IMG/VR virus record: IMGVR_UViG_3300027754_004232
Span: 1 to 64,000 of that record
Origin: a virus
DNA length: 64,000 bases
Reading direction: 5' to 3' (one strand)
The translations under genes and the position numbers were made by a program. The notes under the pieces were generated by a model. It worked only from the letters and a program-made list of their open reading frames with translations, ran no database searches and was not told the DNA's origin. Positions 33,039 to 41,827 of the stretch are shown piece by piece. Position 1 is the stretch's first letter; each line of letters starts with the position of its first letter.

Positions 33039-33691
33039 TGACAATTCAAAGACTAATAGGTTTTTCTGGAAGAAAAGGTTCTGGTAAGGATACCTTGGCT
33101 GGATTTCTTTCATTTAATTCCGTTGATCTTTTTGGTTGTAATTCATGCATATTTTCTTTTGCTCAAACAATGAAATCATTAGCAATTAACTTTTTTGGAT
33201 TAAAGCACAAACAGGTCTTCGGATCTTTAGAAGACAAAAACTCACTTACAAGTTATTTATGGGAAGACTTGCCTCATTATAGTGAAATAAAATCTAGTCG
33301 TTTAAATCCACCAATAGGACAAATGACAGCTAGAGAATTTCTACAAGAGTTTGGAACTGGAATAGCCAGAAAAATGAATAAATCAATACATATTAACGCT
33401 TGTTTTAATATGATAAGCAAAGAAAACTGCCCATTAAATTTTATTACTGATGCAAGGTTTGAAAATGAAATTGATAGCATTAAAGATGCTGGTGGCATAG
33501 TTATTAGGCTAACAAGAAGCACAGATAATGATAGCCACATAAGTGAAAACGAAATAGATAAATGTGCAAGCAAATTTGACATTATTTTAAATAATGAAAA
33601 TATGTCTAAAGAAGAACAGCAATTTGAACTTATCAGAAAACTAAAACAAATAAACTGGATTAAAAATGATCATAACTTATCTAAGGTCTAG
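33038..33691 (+). CDS. deoxynucleoside monophosphate kinase-like P-loop protein
   Basis: This 217-residue protein has the P-loop GRKGSGKDTLAGFL (Walker A at residues about 11-18) and the later strand ITDARFENEIDSIKDAGGIVIRLTR, which match the T4 gp1-type dNMP kinase group. It phosphorylates dNMPs, including host breakdown products, to dNDPs. This fits beside RNR and ThyX in supplying phage dNTPs. Substrate preference cannot be read. It starts at the last base of the primase gene and overlaps the next gene. Confidence 0.75.
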   Translation: MTIQRLIGFSGRKGSGKDTLAGFLSFNSVDLFGCNSCIFSFAQTMKSLAINFFGLKHKQVFGSLEDKNSLTSYLWEDLPHYSEIKSSRLNPPIGQMTAREFLQEFGTGIARKMNKSIHINACFNMISKENCPLNFITDARFENEIDSIKDAGGIVIRLTRSTDNDSHISENEIDKCASKFDIILNNENMSKEEQQFELIRKLKQINWIKNDHNLSKV

Positions 33692-34697
33692 TTCTGTAAG
33701 TTCTTACGCATGGTGTCAACATAAGTACTGGCTAACTTACAACTTAGGCTTTCAAGATGATTCCAATAAAAAAGCGGAAAAGGGCAATGTTGTTCATAAA
33801 GCATTAGAATTGTTGGCAAATAAAAAGCTTTGCCTACAAAACGAAACATCTACATTTACAGATAGTGAATTAAAAGAAACTTTTTCCACAATAGATATTT
33901 CTCCAGAAAGTGCCATACTGTCTGCTTTTAATCATTATAAAAACAAAAGCATTCATGAGTGGGATGATAAGGATCTAAAGGAATGCTCTAAATGGACTTG
34001 GGATACACTATTATTTAACAATGGTATGTTTTCACCTTTATCTAGAAAGATTGAGCAACCAGAGCAGTATTTTGATATAGAGATTGAAGAACCTTGGGCT
34101 AAATACGAATACTATTTAGATGATGGTACTGTTATGTCTGGAAATCTTAGAATTAAAGGAACAATGGACTTAATAACTAGAGTAGACAAAAAAACAATAG
34201 AGTACATAGACTGGAAAACAGGAGAAAGAAAAAACTGGGCAACTGGAAAGGAAAAAAACTATGATGACTTTTATAAAGACTTTCAATTAAGACTTTATCA
34301 TTACGCATTAAACAAACTTTATCCAGATGAAGAAAATATAATTATTACTATTTTTTTTAATAAAGCTGGTGGTCCTTTTACATTGTGTTTTCATAAAGAA
34401 GATATAAAAACAACAATTGAAATGATTAGGTATGAATTTGAAAAAATAAAGTCTTGTCATTTTCCATCGAGAATTATAGATTATGGTAAAGATAGATGGA
34501 AATGTGAGAAGCTTTGTAGGTTTCATAAAGAAAAATATGAAGATACAGATATTTCTGTCTGTGACTTTATGAATAAAGAACTTATACAATTGGGCATGAA
34601 TGTTGCGTATACTAAATATGCCAATAAAAAAACAGTTGTTTCTTATGGCGATGGTGGTGGTCAATCTAACAGGGAGAATAATGATGTCAAAAAGTAA
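33666..34697 (+). CDS. Cas4/RecB-like PD-(D/E)XK exonuclease with Fe-S cysteines
   Basis: This 343-residue protein shows the RecB-family nuclease motifs: a GNVVHKALE helix with His, then the acidic GTMDLITR, YIDWKTGE (Asp/Lys core) and QLRLYHYAL (motif QxxxY). Cysteines at residue 17 (WCQHKYW), 280-284 (CEKLC) and about 299 (VCDF) make the Cys set of Cas4/AddB-like nucleases that hold an iron-sulphur cluster. It would resect DNA ends in recombination or replication. No CRISPR genes occur nearby. Confidence 0.8.
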   Translation: MIITYLRSSSVSSYAWCQHKYWLTYNLGFQDDSNKKAEKGNVVHKALELLANKKLCLQNETSTFTDSELKETFSTIDISPESAILSAFNHYKNKSIHEWDDKDLKECSKWTWDTLLFNNGMFSPLSRKIEQPEQYFDIEIEEPWAKYEYYLDDGTVMSGNLRIKGTMDLITRVDKKTIEYIDWKTGERKNWATGKEKNYDDFYKDFQLRLYHYALNKLYPDEENIIITIFFNKAGGPFTLCFHKEDIKTTIEMIRYEFEKIKSCHFPSRIIDYGKDRWKCEKLCRFHKEKYEDTDISVCDFMNKELIQLGMNVAYTKYANKKTVVSYGDGGGQSNRENNDVKK

Positions 34698-35448
34698 AAA
34701 GTGGATAGAAGCTATTTTTGAAAAATCAAAACAGACAACGACTTCTACAACATTTAGTCCAGAAAATTCTCCTACAGACCAAGATTATCCAAATTATAAT
34801 GAGGAAGGGGAATTAATTGTTTCAAAAGAACCAGAGTATCTTCCAAAGTACAATGGTGAGAAAGTTTTGGTCTTTAGAAAAGAATTGTTAACTGAAGACT
34901 TATCGTTTCAAGGAATGCTAACTGGAGAAAAAGCTTCTAGCATTAAAAATAAGATCCTTGCTCCAGAAAATTTATTTTATATAGACAGAGATATTGCAGA
35001 AAATAACCAGAATTATAAACAAGTAATTCCTTATTGTATTTTTACAAAAAATGATCAATTGTTTATGTATCAAAGATCAAAGCATGGTTCTGAAAATAGG
35101 CTTCATGATCTATGGTCTGTTGGCGTTGGTGGACATGTTAATCCTTGCGATGGGAACAACATTGAAACAATAGGCAATGCTTGCAAAAGAGAAATAGAAG
35201 AAGAAGTTCAGTTTTCAGATCCTCATTCTGTAAGATTGGTTGGTGTTATAAATGACGATTCGTCTACAGTTAATGCTGTTCATTTTGGTGTTGTTTTTCA
35301 TGTTCATTTAAAAGATGGAACTTCGCTTAATCCAATTGATAAAGCTCTTGCAAATGGCGAATTTAGACACACAAAAACAACAGTAATATCAGATATAAAC
35401 TGGGAAGATTGGTCAGTGCATGTAATTAGGAACTACTTAAGAAATTAA
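34684..35448 (+). CDS. NUDIX hydrolase
   Basis: The C-terminal half shows the NUDIX box GHVNPCDGNNIETIGNACKR with the continuing EIEEEV: G, then E in the middle, then R-E-x-x-E-E. It hydrolyses nucleoside diphosphates linked to another group. The N-terminal 90 residues are a separate region with an acidic linker (PENSPTDQDYPNYNEEGE) and may recognise a substrate. The ATG at 34684, seven bases after GGGAG, is preferred over one three bases earlier. It ends 28 bases before the polymerase gene. Confidence 0.75.
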   Translation: MSKSKKWIEAIFEKSKQTTTSTTFSPENSPTDQDYPNYNEEGELIVSKEPEYLPKYNGEKVLVFRKELLTEDLSFQGMLTGEKASSIKNKILAPENLFYIDRDIAENNQNYKQVIPYCIFTKNDQLFMYQRSKHGSENRLHDLWSVGVGGHVNPCDGNNIETIGNACKREIEEEVQFSDPHSVRLVGVINDDSSTVNAVHFGVVFHVHLKDGTSLNPIDKALANGEFRHTKTTVISDINWEDWSVHVIRNYLRN

Positions 35449-35476
35449 TTAATTGAAAAAAATTTAAGGATTGAAC

Positions 35477-37393
35477 ATGAATTGGATACCATTGCATTGT
35501 CATACTCATTATAGTTTATTGGATGGATTAAGTAAGCCAGATCTTTTAGCAAAAAGATGCAAAGAGCTTGGATATACTTCATGTGCTATAACTGATCATG
35601 GAACTATATCTGGTGCTATTTCTTTTTCTAAAGCTTGTATTTCACAAGGTATAAAGCCAATTATTGGTTGTGAATTTTATATTTGTAAAAAACCAGCGAT
35701 AGAACAAAATAAAGAAAACTCAAGTTTGACCCATCTATGCGTTATTGCTAAGAATTTAAATGGATGGAAAAACTTAATTAATCTATCTTCTTTAGCCAAT
35801 TCTTTAGATTATTTTTATTATAAACCAAGATTAAACTTAAATGACTTTAAAGGAGTTTGCGGTGATCTAATTGCTTTCTCTGGTCACCCAGGAACCGATT
35901 TGGCAAACTGCTTATTTGAGGATTATAAAGAAGCATACAAAAGAACCGATTATGATGAAATAAAAGAAATGCTTAAGCCTAATTGGTTGAATGAAGCTGG
36001 AAACATTTGTTCGGAGTATACAGACATATTTGGGGCAGACAATTTTTTTGTAGAAATACAATTGTTTGATAGTTCTAATTTAGTTGCATCAAAAGTTATT
36101 GCGGAATGCTTGAGAGAACTTTGTGCTAAAACTGGAATTAAAAAAATAGCAACTCCAGATGTTCATTATGTTATGCCAGAAGATGCCCCTGATCAAAGGG
36201 TTTTGTTGTGTTCTTCAATGGAAACAACTTTAAAAAATGTAAATAGCAAATTAGAAAATAACGAAGAATTTGGACTTTCCGTATTCTTTAAATCAAATAG
36301 ATACTATCTTCCAACAATTGAAGAGATATCTAGCTTTCATGAAGAAGATGAAATAAGTAATTGCTGTTTAATTGATAGTTTATGTGAAAGTTATTCACTT
36401 ATAAAACAACCAGCCATACCAAACTTTGCTTGTCCAGATGGGCTTTCTCAGATCCTTTATTTGAGGAAGTTATGCAGAGATGGGTGGAATAGGCGTTTTT
36501 CTGAAATAAAGCCAAAAACAGATGAATACAAGGAATATACAGAGAGAATAAAGCATGAGCTTGAAGTTATAGATACTTCGGGTTTAGCTGGATACTTTTT
36601 AATTGTGCAGGACTATTGCAATTGGGCAAAGTCTAAGGGTTGGATTATGGGTAGAGGTAGGGGTTCTGGTGCTGGATGCATGATATCCTACCTTTTAGGA
36701 ATAACAGAAGTAGATCCAATTAAACATTCTCTTATATTTGAAAGATTTTATAATGCAGGAAGAAACTCTGCTGGTCGTATAAGTTTGCCAGATATTGACT
36801 GTGACTTTCCAATTACAAAGCGTGATAAGGTAATAGAATATATAAAGCAAAAGTATGGAAGTACCAATGTTTGTCAAATGATAACATTTAGTCGTATGCA
36901 GGGTCGTGGATCACTCAAAGATGTTCTTAGAGTTCACGGCTTTTCTTTTGAGGAAAGCAACAATGTAACAAAATATATTCCAGATGAATCAGAGATATCT
37001 GAACAGCTACAAGATATGAAAGATGAAGATGGAGATTCTTCAATAATAAGGTGGGCGTTAGAGAATATTCCTGATAGATTATCTGAGTATTGCAAGATTG
37101 AAAAGGATGGAACTTACTCTGGAAGATTAGCAAAGGAATTTGCACAAGCAATAAGATTAGAAGGAACAAAAAGGAGTCAAGGTAAACATGCTGCTGGTAT
37201 AGTTATTAGCAATATTCCATTATCAGAAGTATGCCCAATGACATTTGATAAAAAAACAAAACAAATGATAGCTGGTCTGGAAATGTCAGATTTAGAATCA
37301 ATTGGTATGGTTAAGTTTGACATACTTGGAGTTGCAGTTTTAGATAAGATAATGGGTTGTATAAATATTTTAAAGGGGAAACCAAATGAATGA
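35477..37393 (+). CDS. dnaE: DNA polymerase III alpha (DnaE), N-terminal part
   Basis: This 638-residue protein opens with the PHP domain (HCHTHYSLLDG, TDHGTISGA, GCEFYI), where metal-binding histidines are mostly intact. The palm follows with GRGRGSGAGC and the paired catalytic aspartates in LPDIDCDFP (about residue 438). The third catalytic Asp lies in VKFDILGVAV near residue 613. It ends about 20 residues after that, so the fingers and C-terminal part come from a second gene. AAGGA lies six bases before the ATG, and the end overlaps the next gene by eight bases. Confidence 0.92.
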   Translation: MNWIPLHCHTHYSLLDGLSKPDLLAKRCKELGYTSCAITDHGTISGAISFSKACISQGIKPIIGCEFYICKKPAIEQNKENSSLTHLCVIAKNLNGWKNLINLSSLANSLDYFYYKPRLNLNDFKGVCGDLIAFSGHPGTDLANCLFEDYKEAYKRTDYDEIKEMLKPNWLNEAGNICSEYTDIFGADNFFVEIQLFDSSNLVASKVIAECLRELCAKTGIKKIATPDVHYVMPEDAPDQRVLLCSSMETTLKNVNSKLENNEEFGLSVFFKSNRYYLPTIEEISSFHEEDEISNCCLIDSLCESYSLIKQPAIPNFACPDGLSQILYLRKLCRDGWNRRFSEIKPKTDEYKEYTERIKHELEVIDTSGLAGYFLIVQDYCNWAKSKGWIMGRGRGSGAGCMISYLLGITEVDPIKHSLIFERFYNAGRNSAGRISLPDIDCDFPITKRDKVIEYIKQKYGSTNVCQMITFSRMQGRGSLKDVLRVHGFSFEESNNVTKYIPDESEISEQLQDMKDEDGDSSIIRWALENIPDRLSEYCKIEKDGTYSGRLAKEFAQAIRLEGTKRSQGKHAAGIVISNIPLSEVCPMTFDKKTKQMIAGLEMSDLESIGMVKFDILGVAVLDKIMGCINILKGKPNE

Positions 37394-37667
37394 CAACTCT
37401 CTTGAAATATCTATAATAAGCAAATTAGTAGTTCAGCAAACAGCCTTGTTGGATGCTTTATCTGATTGTTCTTCTTTAAAGAAAGACCTTGTTAAACAGG
37501 CTAATAAACTATTAAAAGCGATAACAATTCAAAATGGAGGAATATTATTTATAGATAAGGATTTTTTAGATTCAGCAGAAGATGCGGAAGTTGAACTTAA
37601 AATACAGCAAAATGATGATGGATCAATAGAACTAACTATTAAAGGAGAAGAAGACGATGAAGAGTAA
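37386..37667 (+). CDS. hypothetical acidic protein between polymerase halves (93 aa)
   Basis: A 93-residue protein with a helical front and an acidic tail ending GEEDDEE. It begins inside the N-terminal polymerase gene and ends inside the exonuclease gene. No domain is recognised. Its position between the two halves of DnaE and the overlaps with both neighbours suggest it is co-translated with them and may contact the polymerase; that is inference. Confidence 0.45.
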   Translation: MNDNSLEISIISKLVVQQTALLDALSDCSSLKKDLVKQANKLLKAITIQNGGILFIDKDFLDSAEDAEVELKIQQNDDGSIELTIKGEEDDEE

Positions 37668-38295
37668 TACGATTATTGTTTTTGATTTTGAAACAGGATC
37701 TTTAGATACAAATACTTGTGAAGTTATTCAAATTGCTGCAAAGGCAATAAATAGGAAAACTCTTCAACCAATAGAAGGTGCGGTATTTAATAGTCTTGTA
37801 AAACCTAGAGACTTTAATAACTTACAAGAAGCAGCACTAGCAGTAAACAAAAAGACAAGAGAAGAACTTCAGCTTGCACCTAATCTTGATGTTGTTTGGA
37901 GTAGATTTATTGATTTTATATCTACTTTTGCAGTTGGTAAAAGTAATATATTAGCCCCTGTTCCAGCAGGAAAAAACATTAGATTTTTTGATATGCCGAT
38001 TTTTCAAAGAGTCTGTATTGAATTAGGATATGTTCAGCCAAATGCCACACAATCTTTCTTTAATAAAAGAAGCATGTTTGATCTAGATGAAATGATGCTG
38101 CTTTGGTTTGAAAATTCAGATGATATGCCTAATATGAAAATGGATACCATTAGAGATCATTTTGGAATGTCAAAGGCTAATGCTCATGATGCACTAGTTG
38201 ATGTTGAGCAAACAGCAGACTTAATCACATACTTCTTAAAACTACATAGATCAATATACCCAAAAGTTAAATTTAAAGACTCATTTAAGAAATAA
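37657..38295 (+). CDS. dnaQ: DnaQ-like 3'-5' exonuclease (DEDD)
   Basis: This 212-residue protein has the DEDDh motifs in order: FDFETGSLD (Exo I, residues 9-17), a GKNIRFFDMPIFQR block with Asp (Exo II), and AHDALVDVEQT (Exo III with His and Asp). It would proofread DNA made by the adjacent polymerase, as the epsilon subunit does in bacteria. It sits between the two dnaE genes, which is the notable part of this locus. A spacer of four bases leads to the C-terminal dnaE gene. Confidence 0.86.
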   Translation: MKSNTIIVFDFETGSLDTNTCEVIQIAAKAINRKTLQPIEGAVFNSLVKPRDFNNLQEAALAVNKKTREELQLAPNLDVVWSRFIDFISTFAVGKSNILAPVPAGKNIRFFDMPIFQRVCIELGYVQPNATQSFFNKRSMFDLDEMMLLWFENSDDMPNMKMDTIRDHFGMSKANAHDALVDVEQTADLITYFLKLHRSIYPKVKFKDSFKK

Positions 38296-38299
38296 TAAT

Positions 38300-39925
38300 A
38301 TGACAAAAACATACAAGTTTTCATGCGGTTGTAGTTTTCCAATAATTGGAGATCCTTTAACCAAAAATTCTTTGCCTCTAATGGAAGTAGACCCAACCAA
38401 TCTACCTTCTTGCGATATTGCTTGGGATATATTTTCTAGAGGCGATACAAAAGGAATTTTTCAATTAGAGTCAGATCTTGGAAAACAGTGGTCTAAGAAA
38501 TTAAGACCAAAGACTGTTGAACATTTAACTGCTCTTGGAGCACTGATAAGGCCAGGAGCTTTGCGTTCTGTTGACGATAAGGGCGTTAGTATGACCGCAC
38601 ATTATTGTCGTATTGTAAATGGAGAAGAACAGATTTCATCTTATCATCCTATTGTTGATGAAGCACTTAAATCAACATACGGATCGCTTGTTTTCCAAGA
38701 ACAGGCAATGGAACTTTCTAGGGTTATCGCTGGATTCACTTTACAAGAGGCAGATATGCTTCGTAAAGCAATGGGAAAGAAATCATCTAGCGAAATGGCA
38801 AAATGTAAAAAGATGTTTATTGAGGGTGCTAAAAAAATAGAGGTTGTTTCAGAAGATCAAGCCGAAGAAATATTTGGATGGATTGAACAGAGTCAAAAAT
38901 ATTCCTTTAATCGCAGTCACAGTTGTTGTTATGGTTTAATTGGATATGATACCGCTTATTTAAAGAGTCACTTTCCAGTTCAATTCTTTACTAGCTGGCT
39001 TTATTTTGCTAAAGACAAGGCAGATAGCCAACTTGAAATATCAGATCTAATTGAAGATGCAAAAAAATTTAACATAATTGTTGAGCCTCCAGATTTAATG
39101 ATGCTAAATAGCAATTTCTATACTGATGGAATATCAATTTGGTTTGGTATTACTGATGTAAAAGGAATTGGCCAATCTCAATTTGAAAAAATTAAGCTCG
39201 CTATAAATAATTATGGCAAAAGCATAGATTCTTGGGAAGAATTTGTTGTTAAATGTTCTGATGAAATGCCAAAATCAAGTATTGAAAAATTAATTGCTGT
39301 TAATGGACTAAGAAAATTTGGAAGCAAAAGGAAGGTTCTTCTTGCAGAATTTAATGCTTGGTGTGAATTAACAGATAAAGAAAGAGAATGGATAAAAGCC
39401 AATGCTGAAATCACTAACATATCAGATATGATTTTAAACTCAGCAAACACAAAAAAAGAAGGTGGTTGTTGTTCCTCAGTCAAAAGAGTTGAGGTTTTAA
39501 AAAGCATTGCCTCTATGATTAAAAATCCTCCTTCTCCATTAATAGATATTCCAAGTTGGGTTTGTTGGATTGAAAAGGACTCTTTAGGGATTTCTTTAAC
39601 ATATAATGCTACAGATTCCTGCGATACAAGTAGTTCAAATACTACATGCAAAGAATACTTAGATGGAAAGAATGGTTATATGGTTTTTGGTGTTGAAGTA
39701 AGAAGGTCTAAAGAAGTACTTACAAAAGCTGGAAAAACACCGGGATCTAGAATGGCATTTTTATCAATATCTGATGCTACTGGAAAAATAGATGATGTTA
39801 TCTGTTTTCCAAACTCGTACAAAGATTTTGCTTCTTTGTTAAAAGAGGGTAATACAGTCTTGATTCAAGGTGAACGAGACAAAAAAAGTGACTCTCTTTT
39901 AGTTAAAACTGTTGTTCAAATTTAG
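38300..39925 (+). CDS. dnaE: DNA polymerase III alpha (DnaE), C-terminal part
   Basis: This 541-residue protein continues the polymerase after the palm. A short cysteine segment at the start (KFSCGCSFPI, then PSCDIAW) leads into KGIFQLES (about residue 53). Next come the fingers (ALGALIRPGA, QEQAMELSRVIAGFTL, DMLRKAMGKK) and the conserved FNRSHSCCYGLIGYDTAYLK block. A helix-hairpin-helix region includes KGIGQSQFEKI, and an OB fold ends the chain (YMVFGVEVRRS ... GKIDDVICFPNSY). Together with the N-part, the total is about 1180 residues, the size of a complete DnaE. No intein ends are present, so joining must be non-covalent. Confidence 0.9.
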   Translation: MTKTYKFSCGCSFPIIGDPLTKNSLPLMEVDPTNLPSCDIAWDIFSRGDTKGIFQLESDLGKQWSKKLRPKTVEHLTALGALIRPGALRSVDDKGVSMTAHYCRIVNGEEQISSYHPIVDEALKSTYGSLVFQEQAMELSRVIAGFTLQEADMLRKAMGKKSSSEMAKCKKMFIEGAKKIEVVSEDQAEEIFGWIEQSQKYSFNRSHSCCYGLIGYDTAYLKSHFPVQFFTSWLYFAKDKADSQLEISDLIEDAKKFNIIVEPPDLMMLNSNFYTDGISIWFGITDVKGIGQSQFEKIKLAINNYGKSIDSWEEFVVKCSDEMPKSSIEKLIAVNGLRKFGSKRKVLLAEFNAWCELTDKEREWIKANAEITNISDMILNSANTKKEGGCCSSVKRVEVLKSIASMIKNPPSPLIDIPSWVCWIEKDSLGISLTYNATDSCDTSSSNTTCKEYLDGKNGYMVFGVEVRRSKEVLTKAGKTPGSRMAFLSISDATGKIDDVICFPNSYKDFASLLKEGNTVLIQGERDKKSDSLLVKTVVQI

Positions 39926-39934
39926 GAGATAGAA

Positions 39935-40318
39935 ATGAATATTTGTTCTTTCCTTGGCAAGCTAACTAGAGAACCAGAACTTATAAAATTAAACAACGGA
40001 AAATCTGTTGTTAACTTTTGTATTTCGGTTAGAAACCCATCTAAAAATCAAGAAAAACCAGAAATGACTTTTATTGATTGTGTTGCTTGGGAAAAAACTG
40101 CTGATTTGATTGGTAAGTATTTTAAAAAAGGTTCTAGAATTTTGGTGCATACTTCTGCTAAAACAGAAAGTTGGGTAGATAAAGAAAATGGCAAAAACAG
40201 GCATAAAATTAAATTTATAGTTCAAAAATTTTGGTATGTAGATCAGAAATCAAACGATGAAGAAGAACAAACGGAAGTATTTGTAGAAGAAGAAGATTTT
40301 GGCAATCAAATACTATAG
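39935..40318 (+). CDS. ssb: single-stranded DNA-binding protein
   Basis: This 127-residue SSB has the OB-fold start MNICSFLGKLTREPELIKL, then the strand set FCISVRNPS and FIDCVAWEKTADLIGKYFKKGSRILVHT. The acidic tail (DEEEQTEVFVEEEDFGNQIL) replaces the usual DDIPF tip but keeps an aromatic near the end. It coats single-stranded DNA and recruits replication proteins. GGAG lies upstream, and it follows the polymerase gene by nine bases. Confidence 0.88.
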   Translation: MNICSFLGKLTREPELIKLNNGKSVVNFCISVRNPSKNQEKPEMTFIDCVAWEKTADLIGKYFKKGSRILVHTSAKTESWVDKENGKNRHKIKFIVQKFWYVDQKSNDEEEQTEVFVEEEDFGNQIL

Positions 40319-40326
40319 GAATTAAA

Positions 40327-41826
40327 ATGTCAAAAAAACGAATACTCCTGTGCGGTGAAGCTACATTTATAAACTCTGGATATGCCAACTATGGTTGCCA
40401 GATTATGAATAGGCTTTATCAAACAGGAGAATTTGAATTGGCAGAAATAGGGTGTTTTGGTAAAGATCATTCATCAGTTCCAAAACCACCTTGGAAAATA
40501 TACTATCCAAAGGAAGATAATGGGGCTGGAAGATTCGGATCTTCTATTTTTGAAGATGTTCTTCTGGAATTTAAACCAGATGTAGTATGGTCTTTTAGAG
40601 ATCCTTGGATTGATGATTTTATTGGAGATTCGCCTTACAAGAGACATTTTCATTGGGCTTATATGCCAACCATTGATTCTATTCCACTAGATCCAGAATG
40701 GATATACACATTAACTAAGGCAGATTCCATATTTACATATTCAGATTGGGCATTAGATATACTTAAAGAAAATTACCCAAATTTAAATTTAATTTCTTCT
40801 GCATCTCCAGCAGCAGACGAAGTATTTACAATGATTAAAGACAAGAAAGAATTTAAAAAATCTCATGGCTTAGATCCAGACTGTTTAATAATCGGTTCTG
40901 TTATGAGAAATCAAAAAAGAAAACTTATTCCAGATCTTTTTGATGCATTTGAAATGTTGTTGGATCAAGCACCAAAAGAGATATCTTCAAAATTAATTCT
41001 ATATATGCACACTACTTATCCAGATGTTGGTTGGGATATACCAAAATTAATAGCAGAAAGACCAAAAATATCAAAAAAATTATTCTTTACATATAGTTGT
41101 AGAGTTTGTTTTAACATATCAATATCAAATTTTAATGGTGCAATTATACAATGCAATCATTGCAAAAAAACATCTTCTTTGTTTCCTAATACAAGTTCTG
41201 GTGCAAAAAGAGACTCTATGGCAATGGTGTATAATCTAATGGATCTATATGTTCAGTATTCTTGTGCAGAAGGGTTTGGAATGCCATTAGTTGAAGCAGC
41301 TTCTTGTGGAGTTCCTATTTGTGCTACAGATTATAGTGCCATGTACGATATAGTTAGAAAACTTGATGGTTTTCCAATAAAGGTACAGAGAATGCATTAT
41401 GAGGTTGAAACACATAGAAAGTTTGCACTACCAGACAATCAAAATTTTGTAGATATTTGTATTAAATATTTTAAACAGCCAGAATCAGTAAGAAAGTTTA
41501 AGTCTAATAAAACATTAAATTTAGCAAAAGAAAAATATAGTTATGATGCTGTTTCAGAAAAGTTAAAAAATCACTTTTTATCTATACCAAGCTCAAATAC
41601 ATGGAATGAACCAAAAAGGTATATGAGTATATCTTCACAAATATTATTTGAAAATAATTCAGATTTTTTAAAACAGTTGCTAAAATGTTTTAATGATGAT
41701 TTTTCTCTTTTGTTTTCAAAGTTTTTAAAAAAAATGAATTACAACATGTCTTCTAAAGAAGATGTATGCAAGGAAGTAGAAAAAATAGTATCTAAATATA
41801 ACCATTATGAATCTATAAGGAACTAG
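40327..41826 (+). CDS. GT-B glycosyltransferase with an inserted zinc ribbon
   Basis: This 499-residue protein has a GT-B layout. The N-half includes ILLCGEATFINSGYANYG and WAYMPTIDSIPLDPEW. The C-half includes IIGSVMRNQKRKLIPDLFDAF and a donor pocket with YVQYSCAEGFGMPLVEAASCG (E-x7-E). Between them, near residues 257-280, CRVC and CNHC form a zinc ribbon that ordinary family members lack. A C-terminal tail of about 100 residues follows. The zinc ribbon could bind a partner or an acceptor. It starts the glycan island and ends one base before the next glycosyltransferase gene. Confidence 0.78.
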   Translation: MSKKRILLCGEATFINSGYANYGCQIMNRLYQTGEFELAEIGCFGKDHSSVPKPPWKIYYPKEDNGAGRFGSSIFEDVLLEFKPDVVWSFRDPWIDDFIGDSPYKRHFHWAYMPTIDSIPLDPEWIYTLTKADSIFTYSDWALDILKENYPNLNLISSASPAADEVFTMIKDKKEFKKSHGLDPDCLIIGSVMRNQKRKLIPDLFDAFEMLLDQAPKEISSKLILYMHTTYPDVGWDIPKLIAERPKISKKLFFTYSCRVCFNISISNFNGAIIQCNHCKKTSSLFPNTSSGAKRDSMAMVYNLMDLYVQYSCAEGFGMPLVEAASCGVPICATDYSAMYDIVRKLDGFPIKVQRMHYEVETHRKFALPDNQNFVDICIKYFKQPESVRKFKSNKTLNLAKEKYSYDAVSEKLKNHFLSIPSSNTWNEPKRYMSISSQILFENNSDFLKQLLKCFNDDFSLLFSKFLKKMNYNMSSKEDVCKEVEKIVSKYNHYESIRN

Positions 41827-41827
41827 A

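Noticed and set aside
33666-34697. A Cas4 of a CRISPR system
   Set aside because: No cas1, cas2 or repeat array is nearby; phage Cas4/RecB-like nucleases are usually part of replication or recombination.
37386-38300. Split intein joining the two polymerase genes
   Set aside because: The N-part lacks an intein N-terminus and the C-part has no HN-[CST] junction; the intervening genes are independent proteins.
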